Positions 1 to 5,351 of a stretch of 5,617 nt of DNA are shown piece after piece. Position numbers and translations under genes: made by a program. Source of the stretch: an uncultured Chloracidobacterium sp. (GTDB taxonomy: Bacteria > Acidobacteriota > Blastocatellia > Pyrinomonadales > Pyrinomonadaceae); the NCBI GenBank assembly GCA_937941715.1, contig CALDGX010000182.1, forward strand, positions 1-5,617, read 5' to 3'. The notes beneath the pieces are model-generated. The model had not been told where the DNA came from, ran no database searches, and saw nothing but the letters and a program-made list of their open reading frames with translations. Within the stretch, counting starts at the first letter, position 1, and the number at the start of each line of letters is the position of its first letter.

Positions 1-2777
1 GTGGTGCCGAACTGTCTGATCAGCGTGCCGGCGGTCGAGCGTTGGACGAACCAGGTCGAGTTCGACGGACGGAATACGGCCGCGTCGACACGTCCGTCAC
101 CGTCGTAGTCGCCGGCCACGGGCAGGTCGCCGCTTGCGCCGAATGGAAACGAGTAGTACGAGAGGTCTTCGCTACGCAGGATGAACCAATTGCCGTTGGA
201 CGGCCGCCAAAAAGCCACGTCCGCCTTGCCGTCGCCGGTAAAATCGCCCTGAACAGGTTTGTCTGCCGACGCACCGAACGCCAGTGCATACACCGAGCCG
301 TTCGAACTGCGGCGGATCCACCACTCGGCGCCCGACGCGCCGTTGGGGCGGAAGATCGCGATATCCGCTTTGCCGTCGCCGTCGTAATCAGCCGGAACGG
401 GCTTATCGCCGGTGCCGCCAAACGCGATGATGTCGGTGCCGCCCGTCGAACGCTGGATGTACCAGGTGTTCGTCGCCGGCCGGAAAACCGCGGCGTCCGC
501 CTTGCCGTCGCCGTCATAGTCGGCCGGCACGGGCGTATCGCCGCTCGAGCCGAACGGAAAGGCGTAGAACGAAAGGTCTTCTGAACGCAGCACGAACCAC
601 GTACCGGTCGATGGTCGCCAGAATGTGATGTCCGTCTTTCCGTCACCCGTGTAGTCGGCCGCGGTCGTGGTGTCGGTCGATGTGCCAAACTGGGCCGCAA
701 AATTACCGCCGTTTGACGAACGCTCGTACCACCATTCGCCGACCGCGGGGCGAAATATCGACAGATCCGTCTTCCGGTCACCGTCAAAATCGAACGGAGC
801 ACGTGGGGCCGCCGTCGGCCCGAATATCTTAAAGGTGATGAGCTGTGATACCGCAAAACCGTTGGCGGCACCGGCGTCGGTGACGTACCAGCGGGCGTAA
901 AATGTGCGTCCGACCAGCGACGGGTCGTTTGGTATCGAGAGCACGGCCGAGCCGTAGCCGTTTTCGATTCCCGAGCCCGACAGCGTCACCGGCACACGGG
1001 CGAATGAGCCCGTCGCGGGAATGGCCGAACCAATGCCGGGATCGGCCGCATCGACCACCAGCACGGCCGATGCCGCCCCGACGGTCTGCCACACGGCGAT
1101 CGTAAAACGGTCGTTGCCGATGATCGGCGGTTCGATCGCGACCGCCTTCGGCGGCACCCCGGCCGAACCGTTGCGGCTCGTGCCCGAGACGGTCGGGACA
1201 AACGCCGATTCGGTAAACAGCTTTGGCCGGTCAAATGGCGGCAGTTCCTGTGCGACCCGCTGGTCGGTCAGCGGCCGTTTGAGAAAGGCGGTGAGTGCGG
1301 CACGCTGTGCGACCGTAAGGCCCAGCGGGCGGACGCGCGTATCGACATTCGGCGCAGGGAAATCGCCGCCGCGGTTATAAAACTCGACGACATCCTCGAC
1401 GGTCGCGAACCGACCGGTGTGAAAATAATTGCCCTTTAGTTCGAGGTTTCTGAGCGGCGGTTCCTTAAAGCGGCCGATGTCGGCGTTGACGCCCGTCAGG
1501 GCACCGCGGCCCGGATCGTCAGTCACCGGACGCACCCCGACATTCTGATACGTAGCGTTCGAGAGCAACGCCCCGCCGTGGCAGAACGTGCATTGCTGGG
1601 CGATAAATATCGTCCGGCCCTGTTCCTCGAGCGTGGTCAGCGGCTCGAGCTGTGCCGACCAGCGGTCGAGCGGCGTCTGATCCGAAAACAGCGTCCGTTC
1701 GTGCGTCGCGATCGCCATCGCGATGCGTGCCGGCGTCACCTCCGGCGTGCCGAAAGCCTCCTCGAAAAGCTGCGGATACGTGCGGCCCGACAGCCAATTG
1801 GCGAGTCCCGCGGGAATATCGTGGGCGAGGGCGAGCGGCTTTGCGGCGGTGATCCGGGCGGTGATCGCCGGCCAGTCGCGGCCGACGTGGCCCATTTCGG
1901 CGGTCGACAGCGGAGGAAATACCGACTGGCTCTCGAGCCCCGCAAAGCTCGACAGCAGTACCGAGTTGGTTATCGGGTCGCGAAACGTGTCGCGTGCCCG
2001 CCCGTCCCAAAATATGCCGTCGGTGGTGTAGCCGGCATTCAGATACGAGGGCGCCTTGCGGCCCGTGACCTGCAGGTCCATTCCAAAGAATGGTACGGGC
2101 GAATACGCTCCGGTCGCGTCACTGTTCGGAACGCCGGGCGAGCCGAAGATATCGTCGGCGGTGTTAAATGCGTTGTCCGGTCCGGGATGCCGCGTCGCCG
2201 GTCCGGTCCGCGGGTCAGATCCGCCGGCCGCCGGGCGATGGCACGTGCCGCACGAAACGGTCTTGGTCGATGAGAGCTGTTCGTCCCAGAAGAGCGTCTT
2301 GCCGAGATAGGCCTTGGCCGCGGTGACCGGATTGCCGGTCGGTTCGATGGGCGGTTCGAGCGGCGGGAAAGGTGCTCCGGGCGAGTTGTTGCCGACGGCC
2401 CGCAGCCCAGCGTCACCCGTGCTCAGCGGGCTGACCGACAGCGTGTTCTCTGCCCGCACCCAATAGTAATATTGCGTTCCGGCGGTCGCCGTCGGGTCGA
2501 AATAGTAGTTTGCGGCCGTAGTGCCGACCGGGCTTGCCGTGTTTGGATCGTTCGTCGTTGATCTAAAGATACGGTAGGTTGCCGCGTAGGCGACAGGCTC
2601 CCAATGCAGCCCGACCTTGGTCGCGTAGACCGAATCGGTCGCCGTCAGCTCCGTCGGAGCGCTCAGGTCAGCCGTCACGCTGTGCCCGCTGACGCTCTCG
2701 GCCGCGGGCTCGACAAACAGAGCAACCGCTCCCAACAGCAGAGCCAACACGAGCACACAAAGCTTTATTCGGTACAA
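1..2777 (-). CDS. Secreted Fn3 / di-heme cytochrome c peroxidase / FG-GAP repeat protein (3' end missing)
   Basis: One uninterrupted minus-strand frame of 925 codons, open at the left window edge. Residues 1-26 are a signal peptide (R3, K5, hydrophobic 6-22). Residues about 40-119 read as a fibronectin type III domain (APTELTA, VGLHWEPV, YRIFRS, YYYWVRAEN). Residues about 135-510 are a cytochrome c peroxidase/MauG-type di-heme domain: heme motif CGTCH at 176-180, FWDGR at 256-260, EMG at 294-296, second heme motif CTFCH at 396-400, then LRNLELKGNYFHTGRFATVE near 442-461. Residues about 525-655 form a beta-rich domain I cannot name. From D663 onward there are six FG-GAP/VCBS repeats with DxDGDGKxD calcium-type loops. 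Family knowledge implies periplasmic or surface peroxide reduction or oxidative protein modification; the substrate is unknown. No clear Met ligand for the second heme was recognised. Start: TTG at 2777, preceded by GGGAG; no ATG exists between the upstream in-frame stop and the signal peptide. The 3' end lies outside the window. Confidence 0.9.
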   Translation of the reverse strand, partial: MYRIKLCVLVLALLLGAVALFVEPAAESVSGHSVTADLSAPTELTATDSVYATKVGLHWEPVAYAATYRIFRSTTNDPNTASPVGTTAANYYFDPTATAGTQYYYWVRAENTLSVSPLSTGDAGLRAVGNNSPGAPFPPLEPPIEPTGNPVTAAKAYLGKTLFWDEQLSSTKTVSCGTCHRPAAGGSDPRTGPATRHPGPDNAFNTADDIFGSPGVPNSDATGAYSPVPFFGMDLQVTGRKAPSYLNAGYTTDGIFWDGRARDTFRDPITNSVLLSSFAGLESQSVFPPLSTAEMGHVGRDWPAITARITAAKPLALAHDIPAGLANWLSGRTYPQLFEEAFGTPEVTPARIAMAIATHERTLFSDQTPLDRWSAQLEPLTTLEEQGRTIFIAQQCTFCHGGALLSNATYQNVGVRPVTDDPGRGALTGVNADIGRFKEPPLRNLELKGNYFHTGRFATVEDVVEFYNRGGDFPAPNVDTRVRPLGLTVAQRAALTAFLKRPLTDQRVAQELPPFDRPKLFTESAFVPTVSGTSRNGSAGVPPKAVAIEPPIIGNDRFTIAVWQTVGAASAVLVVDAADPGIGSAIPATGSFARVPVTLSGSGIENGYGSAVLSIPNDPSLVGRTFYARWYVTDAGAANGFAVSQLITFKIFGPTAAPRAPFDFDGDRKTDLSIFRPAVGEWWYERSSNGGNFAAQFGTSTDTTTAADYTGDGKTDITFWRPSTGTWFVLRSEDLSFYAFPFGSSGDTPVPADYDGDGKADAAVFRPATNTWYIQRSTGGTDIIAFGGTGDKPVPADYDGDGKADIAIFRPNGASGAEWWIRRSSNGSVYALAFGASADKPVQGDFTGDGKADVAFWRPSNGNWFILRSEDLSYYSFPFGASGDLPVAGDYDGDGRVDAAVFRPSNSTWFVQRSTAGTLIRQFGT

Positions 2778-2787
2778 ATTAAGAAAA

Positions 2788-2792
2788 CTCCC
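2788..2792 (-). promoter_or_regulatory. Ribosome binding site that supports a TTG start
   Basis: On the minus strand GGGAG lies 10 bases before the TTG at 2777. The frame is closed by a TAG shortly upstream and contains no ATG before the hydrophobic signal segment. Alternatives are two upstream TTG codons and downstream GTG codons inside the signal peptide; the latter would delete its charged n-region. This site therefore favours 2777. Confidence 0.5.
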
Positions 2793-2822
2793 GATCAAAT
2801 ATTCCGCCGATCGCCGCAAGAC

Positions 2823-2852
2823 ATTCTACCACCTGACCATTTTTTCAATCAA
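2823..2852 (-). promoter_or_regulatory. Sigma-70-like promoter of the peroxidase gene
   Basis: Reading the minus strand, TTGATT (2852-2847) and TAGAAT (2828-2823) are separated by 18 bases, close to the TTGACA/TATAAT consensus. Transcription would start near 2816, giving a leader of about 40 bases before the TTG start. The promoter sits in the short stretch between the gene and the left end of the DUF559 element, so insertion of the element left it intact. Sequence match only; no experimental support. Confidence 0.45.
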
Positions 2853-2868
2853 TCGGGTCGTCCGATCT

Positions 2869-2895
2869 AAAACTCCCCTCCTTACCAAGGAGGGG
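2869..2895 (-). terminator. Possible intrinsic terminator formed by the outer hairpin
   Basis: On the minus strand CCCCTCCTT and AAGGAGGGG form a perfect 9-bp GC-rich stem with a 3-base loop, followed by AG and then TTTT. It lies about 70 bases after the DUF559 stop codon and could end that transcript before the peroxidase promoter. The T tract is short, and the hairpin is mainly part of the element's terminal repeat, so termination may be incidental. Confidence 0.4.
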
Positions 2896-2928
2896 TGGCA
2901 GCGGCCTCCGCTGACGGGGTGGTTCTCT
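2872..2928 (+). repeat. Left terminal repeat of the DUF559 element (copy A)
   Basis: Outer hairpin: CCCCTCCTT (2875-2883), loop ACC, AAGGAGGGG (2887-2895). Inner hairpin: CAGCGG (2899-2904), loop CCT, CCGCTG (2908-2913). The inner hairpin is bracketed by a direct repeat GGGGTGG (2892-2898 and 2916-2922). It lies after the 3' end of the DUF559 gene and matches copy C base for base over this stretch. Confidence 0.85.
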
Positions 2929-2996
2929 GCCGTCAAAACATGCATGGTGAAGGAGCTTGAACGACTAGTCCTTAGCCTCATCCCGGCGTCGCCCGC
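2872..2996 (+). repeat. Direct repeat copy 1: element tail plus DUF559 3' end
   Basis: These 125 bases match 3609-3733 at a constant offset of 737 bases with no net insertion or deletion. I counted eight differences, seven of them clustered in the 27 bases just after the DUF559 stop codon; the hairpin part is identical. The repeat covers the last roughly ten codons of DUF559, its stop, and the terminal structure. Confidence 0.85.
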
Positions 2997-3402
2997 GTCC
3001 GTATGCCTTGGTCGGTGCCTCCGCTCCAAAACGAAAATTATCGCGGATCATATCGGCGACCCAATCACGGTCGCGGAAAATTTGTTCGTTCTCAAACCGA
3101 AGCACGCGAATGCCTTTGGATTCGAGATACTCACGCCGTTCGCGGTCATACGCGGCACCCTCACCGGAATAATGGCGGGCACCGTCAAGTTCTATCGCAA
3201 GTTTTTCGGAAGGGCAGTAGAAATCAAGAATGTATTTTCCGATGCTGTGCTGGCGGCGAAACTTACGGCCTTCGAACTGCGAGTTTTTGATCATATTCCA
3301 AAGCGAAGCTTCGGCTGGCGTTAGCTCATTACGAAGTTCGGTTCGAAACTCGGCAAGGTGCGGCAGATTGTTTATGTCACCCTTTCGGCGTTTGTACGGC
3401 AT
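2965..3402 (-). CDS. DUF559 family endonuclease-like protein
   Basis: 145 residues starting MPYKRRKGD. It matches the DUF559 family, related to the very-short-patch-repair (Vsr) and PD-(D/E)XK nuclease fold. Visible motifs: LTPAEASLW (27-35), RKFRRQHSIGKYILDFYCP (46-64) with probable catalytic D60, KLAIELDGARH (67-77) with E71, D73 and H77, then YDRERREYLESKGIRVLRF (85-103). The set of acidic residues looks intact, so the enzyme is probably active on DNA, though no substrate is established for this family. The C-terminus is basic (GRGRRRDEAKD). The start at 3402 is chosen because the longer open frame to 3603 would translate the flanking hairpin repeat; a GGGGC about ten bases upstream is only a weak ribosome site. 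The gene sits alone inside inverted repeats, which suggests the gene and its repeats move or spread together. Confidence 0.85.
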   Translation of the reverse strand: MPYKRRKGDINNLPHLAEFRTELRNELTPAEASLWNMIKNSQFEGRKFRRQHSIGKYILDFYCPSEKLAIELDGARHYSGEGAAYDRERREYLESKGIRVLRFENEQIFRDRDWVADMIRDNFRFGAEAPTKAYGRGRRRDEAKD

Positions 3403-3415
3403 ATTAAAGTTGCCC

Positions 3416-3428
3416 CGAAACTGTTTCG
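3416..3428 (-). promoter_or_regulatory. Palindrome just upstream of the DUF559 start
   Basis: CGAAAC and GTTTCG form a perfect 6-bp palindrome around one central base, 13 bases before the ATG at 3402. It overlaps the only purine-rich stretch that could serve as a ribosome site, so it could be an operator or could sequester initiation. No promoter hexamers are obvious in the 39 bases between the terminal repeat and the start codon. Confidence 0.35.
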
Positions 3429-3441
3429 ACGCTTGTTTAAG

Positions 3442-3508
3442 AGAGAACCACCCCGTCGTCCCGATAAAAGGCATCGGGACACCACCCCTCCTTCGTAAGG
3501 AGGGGAGT
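3442..3508 (-). repeat. Right terminal repeat of the DUF559 element (copy B, inverted)
   Basis: Outer hairpin: CCCCTCCTT (3485-3493), loop CGT, AAGGAGGGG (3497-3505), the same stem as copy A. Inner hairpin: GTCCCGAT (3458-3465), loop AAAAGGC, ATCGGGAC (3473-3480), a perfect 8-bp stem with a sequence unrelated to the copy A inner stem. ACCACCCC occurs on both sides of the inner hairpin, mirroring the GGGGTGG pair of copy A. The edge AGAGAACCACCCCG matches copy A in inverse orientation, making A and B terminal inverted repeats. Confidence 0.8.
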
Positions 3509-3608
3509 CTGTTGAATTGTATATCCAAACAACTTTCTATCTGAAGCAATTCATATCTAAAGCAGAAGATACCTTTAATTCCGATCCGGAGTCGAAGCGG
3601 CAAAAGCG
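3509..3608. other. AT-rich spacer between the complete element and the remnant copy
   Basis: A 100-base stretch clearly poorer in GC than its surroundings. It has no supportable gene: the minus-strand frame that crosses it is only an upstream extension of the DUF559 frame. It may be old host intergenic DNA or part of the earlier, decayed element. Confidence 0.5.
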
Positions 3609-3733
3609 ACTCCCCTCCTTACCAAGGAGGGGTGGCAGCGGCCTCCGCTGACGGGGTGGTTCTCTGCCGTCAAAACATACACGCTGCAGGTGCCAGAACG
3701 ACTAGTCCTTAGCCTTATCCCGGCGTCGCCCGC
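3609..3733 (+). repeat. Direct repeat copy 2 (copy C): solo element tail
   Basis: This copy has the same outer and inner hairpins as copy A, in the same orientation, 737 bases away. It continues through the 27-base divergent segment into the last codons of a DUF559 gene, then homology stops abruptly at 3733. This is best read as the surviving 3' end of an earlier element. Confidence 0.85.
3702..3733 (-). pseudogene. 3' remnant of a second DUF559 gene
   Basis: Read on the minus strand in the DUF559 frame, it encodes GRRRDKAKD and a TAG stop, against GRRRDEAKD and TAG in the intact gene (E to K change). Everything upstream of about ten codons is missing; the sequence right of 3733 does not resemble DUF559. 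Either the rest was deleted or only the 3' end was copied. Confidence 0.7.
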
Positions 3734-3756
3734 ACTGAGCGCGAGGCAATCAACTC

Positions 3757-3775
3757 GATCGCCGAGGCGGCGATC
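3757..3775. terminator. Hairpin downstream of the regulator gene, possible terminator
   Basis: GATCGCCG (3757-3764), loop AGG, CGGCGATC (3768-3775) form a perfect 8-bp stem. On the minus strand it begins 56 bases after the stop of the winged-helix regulator, but it is followed by GAGTTGATTG rather than a T run. It could terminate or protect the transcript; intrinsic termination is not certain. Confidence 0.35.
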
Positions 3776-3831
3776 ACTGTCTGAAGGGCGAATATTGCGG
3801 TAATTTCCAAGCGTCGGGAGAGAAGGCCGGT

Positions 3832-5049
3832 TCACTGCGGCTGAGCGATCGACTTGCTCCGGGTGATGGTCCAGATGGCCGGGATGGGCTGGTCAAACGA
3901 GAGGCTTTTGGTAAAGACCAGCTTCACGCCGTCATAGTCGCTGAACGAAGCGATATCCCTGACCTTGCCGGCGACGTTGAGAAAGCCCGACACGCGATTC
4001 TTGCCGGCGTCGTTGATGAAATAGCTGCTTTCGATGGCGATATTGTCGCCCTCCGCGACCGGTGTGCCGTCCTCGGCCGCGGCCGACCTGATGACCCAGA
4101 TACCCGTGCCGTTGTCGCGGTTTGGCGACTTCGTGGTAAAGACGGCTCCGGTCTGATCGGTAAATTTCTCAAAAACGGGCAGGTGTTCGGTCCAGCCGCA
4201 GGCGTCCAGATAGCCGCCGTCGGGATACATATTCCTGAGGTGGACGCGGTCGCCGACGACAAGCGGTTCGCCCGCGGCCTTGCCGCCGGCCGAGACGATC
4301 TCCCAACTGCCCGAGCCGTTATCGCGATTCGGATCATAGTGGGTCGAGACGAACATCGTCTGCGTACGGACCTGTCTGAAATCCGGGTTGCTCCAGACCG
4401 CTCCCCACGCGTCGAGGTACGAGCCGTCGTTCGGATAGCGGTTTTGCAGGTTGACGACCGCGCCGACCACGATCGTGTTCTTATTGACCGGCGGAGCAAG
4501 TATCGGCCGTTTTTCCGCGGCCTTCGGTGCGTCGCCCGAGCCCCTGAACAGGCTGTAGCCGCTGACCGCCAGCCCGGCGATCGCGACCGCGCCTAAAACG
4601 AACGCAAGCGCCGTCAACCCGCGGCGGGGCTGTTCGATCCGGGTGATGGTCTCCTCGCCGCGGATGTAATGGACGGTCTGTTCCTCGACGATCAGCAGGT
4701 CGCGGTCGTCCTCGGCCGTGACCTCGGGCGTAAAGCGATAGCCCACCTTCGGCACCGTCTCGATGATCTGCTTGCTGCTGCCGTCGGTCTCGAGCAGCTT
4801 TCGCAGCCATGACACGCCTCTCGCGAGCGTCGTCTCCTCGACAAAGCTGTCAGCCCAGACGGCGTCGAGGATCTCATTCTTTTTCGCCACCCGTCCGGCG
4901 TTGGCGACAAAATAATGCAGCAGGTCAAACTGCTTCGGCGTCATCTGTATCGCCTCGCCGCCGTGCCATAATCGGCGTTCCGCTACGTCCAAAGCGAACG
5001 TCCCGAACCGATAAAGCACCTTTGTTTGCAGTTGTTTAGCGTTATCCAA
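3832..5049 (-). CDS. ToxR/CadC-like membrane-anchored winged-helix regulator
   Basis: 405 residues. Residues 13-108 are an OmpR/PhoB-type winged-helix DNA-binding domain (YRFGTFALD, MTPKQFDLLHYFVANAGRV, EILDAVW, then TTLARGVSWLRKLL as recognition-helix region, ending ETVPKVGYRF). A cytoplasmic linker follows, then one transmembrane helix at about 144-168 with RR on its inner side, so the C-terminus should be extracytoplasmic. Residues about 192-397 contain three degenerate repeats beginning VVGAVVNLQNRYP, VVGDRVHLRNMYP and AEGDNIAIESSYF; the first two share GxYLDA and NRDNGSGxW or NRDNGTGxW, the third keeps FLNVAG and IWTI. No receiver domain is present, so it is a one-component sensor-regulator; ligand and targets are unknown. 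Start: TTG at 5049, four to seven codons after an in-frame TAG, with GGA six bases upstream; GTG at 5019 is the alternative. It is transcribed towards the DUF559 remnant, with no operon partner visible. Confidence 0.85.
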   Translation of the reverse strand: MDNAKQLQTKVLYRFGTFALDVAERRLWHGGEAIQMTPKQFDLLHYFVANAGRVAKKNEILDAVWADSFVEETTLARGVSWLRKLLETDGSSKQIIETVPKVGYRFTPEVTAEDDRDLLIVEEQTVHYIRGEETITRIEQPRRGLTALAFVLGAVAIAGLAVSGYSLFRGSGDAPKAAEKRPILAPPVNKNTIVVGAVVNLQNRYPNDGSYLDAWGAVWSNPDFRQVRTQTMFVSTHYDPNRDNGSGSWEIVSAGGKAAGEPLVVGDRVHLRNMYPDGGYLDACGWTEHLPVFEKFTDQTGAVFTTKSPNRDNGTGIWVIRSAAAEDGTPVAEGDNIAIESSYFINDAGKNRVSGFLNVAGKVRDIASFSDYDGVKLVFTKSLSFDQPIPAIWTITRSKSIAQPQ

Positions 5050-5060
5050 ATAAAATCCAA

Positions 5061-5089
5061 AAAATATCTAAAATATATCCAGATATTTT
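5061..5089. promoter_or_regulatory. Perfect 9-bp inverted repeat over the regulator promoter (operator candidate)
   Basis: AAAATATCT (5061-5069) and AGATATTTT (5081-5089) are exact inverted copies separated by 11 bases, so their centres are 20 bases apart, about two helical turns. The spacer contains the proposed -10 hexamer. This geometry suits a dimeric regulator, most simply the winged-helix protein itself. AT-rich sequence makes chance palindromes easier, which lowers confidence. Confidence 0.45.
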
Positions 5090-5099
5090 AGGCCGCCAA
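5072..5099 (-). promoter_or_regulatory. Sigma-70-like promoter of the regulator gene
   Basis: On the minus strand TTGGCG (5099-5094) and TATATT (5077-5072) are 16 bases apart. Transcription would begin near 5065, giving a very short leader of about 15 bases before the TTG at 5049, which fits the weak ribosome site. Confidence 0.45.
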
Positions 5100-5190
5100 T
5101 AATAGTTTGGAGAGTATCCGATAATCTAATCCGAAACGTAATGGAAATCAAGGGCGAGATCGAGTTGTCGGGTGCCACGTCGCCGGCCTC

Positions 5191-5207
5191 GCGGGCCGAA
5201 AGCCCGC
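5191..5207. repeat. GC-rich hairpin
   Basis: GCGGGC (5191-5196), loop CGAAA, GCCCGC (5202-5207): a perfect 6-bp stem with a 5-base loop. No T run follows on either strand, so it is not a clear terminator. Confidence 0.4.
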
Positions 5208-5267
5208 AAATGGCTCTAACTGCAGCTCAAAAACGGCCGCCGGCGAGTAAAATGGCGGTTTTCGGCC

Positions 5268-5312
5268 ATAAATATCATAAACATCGTAAATATCGTAAGA
5301 ATCATAAATATC
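5268..5312 (+). repeat. Five-copy 9-bp tandem repeat
   Basis: Consecutive units are ATAAATATC, ATAAACATC, GTAAATATC, GTAAGAATC and ATAAATATC, followed by a decayed GTAAAGCGC. Consensus is RTAAATATC. The tract ends 39 bases before the start of the plus-strand gene and is strikingly AT-rich against its surroundings. It could be a slippage-prone microsatellite or an array of protein-binding sites. Confidence 0.85.
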
Positions 5313-5351
5313 GTAAAGCGCGTTTTGTGAGGACGGGGTTAGGCTTAGTAT

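Larger units (their letters stand above)
2872..3508 (-). mobile_element. Candidate DUF559 endonuclease element with inverted hairpin termini
   Basis: A 637-bp unit holds one complete DUF559 gene between two inverted terminal structures. The left end begins ACTCCCCTCCTT and the right end finishes AAGGAGGGGAGT; inward of these both ends carry a GGGGTGG-type flank, a second hairpin and then CGGGGTGGTTCTCT (left) or its complement (right). A further copy of the left end plus the tail of a DUF559 gene lies about 100 bases to the right, which shows the unit is repetitive. By eye the gene is less GC-rich than both neighbours. No transposase gene and no convincing target duplication were found. Mobility is inferred from architecture and copy number; the ends are seen directly. 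Confidence 0.6.
5100..5351. other. Intergenic region between divergent genes
   Basis: Neither strand holds a convincing gene. Open frames on both strands cross the 9-bp tandem repeat, giving HKYRK-type or YDIYD-type low-complexity peptides. The region contains a GC-rich hairpin at 5191-5207 and the tandem repeat at 5268-5312. A promoter for the plus-strand gene at 5352 should lie here but no hexamer pair stands out. Confidence 0.55.

Noticed and set aside
42..584. 180-residue plus-strand open frame
   Set aside because: Antisense shadow of the FG-GAP repeats; its own repetitiveness simply mirrors the repeat period and codon bias.
20..871. 283-residue minus-strand open frame over the FG-GAP region
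   Set aside because: It is an out-of-frame shadow of the peroxidase/FG-GAP gene: Arg/Pro/Thr-rich with no domain, while the other frame gives six clean DxDGDGKxD repeats.
2826..3029. 67-residue minus-strand frame containing ENHPVSGGRCHPSLVRRG
   Set aside because: It is the terminal repeat read in a frame shifted from DUF559; the same peptide recurs from copy C, as expected of a translated repeat.
2862..3518. Target site duplication around the DUF559 element
   Set aside because: The bases directly outside ACTCCCC (left, ATCTAAA side) and GGGGAGT (right, CTGTTG side) do not match, so no duplication can be claimed.
3403..3603. Longer N-terminus for DUF559 starting at 3603 (or at an internal Met in the repeat)
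   Set aside because: The extension would translate the right terminal hairpins and AT-rich spacer, and DUF559 proteins normally begin shortly before the LTPAE segment.
3575..3835. 86-residue minus-strand frame just after the regulator gene
   Set aside because: Mostly the copy C repeat and the DUF559 remnant in a wrong frame; no independent coding support.
5268..5312. CRISPR array
   Set aside because: Units are 9 bp, contiguous and without spacers.
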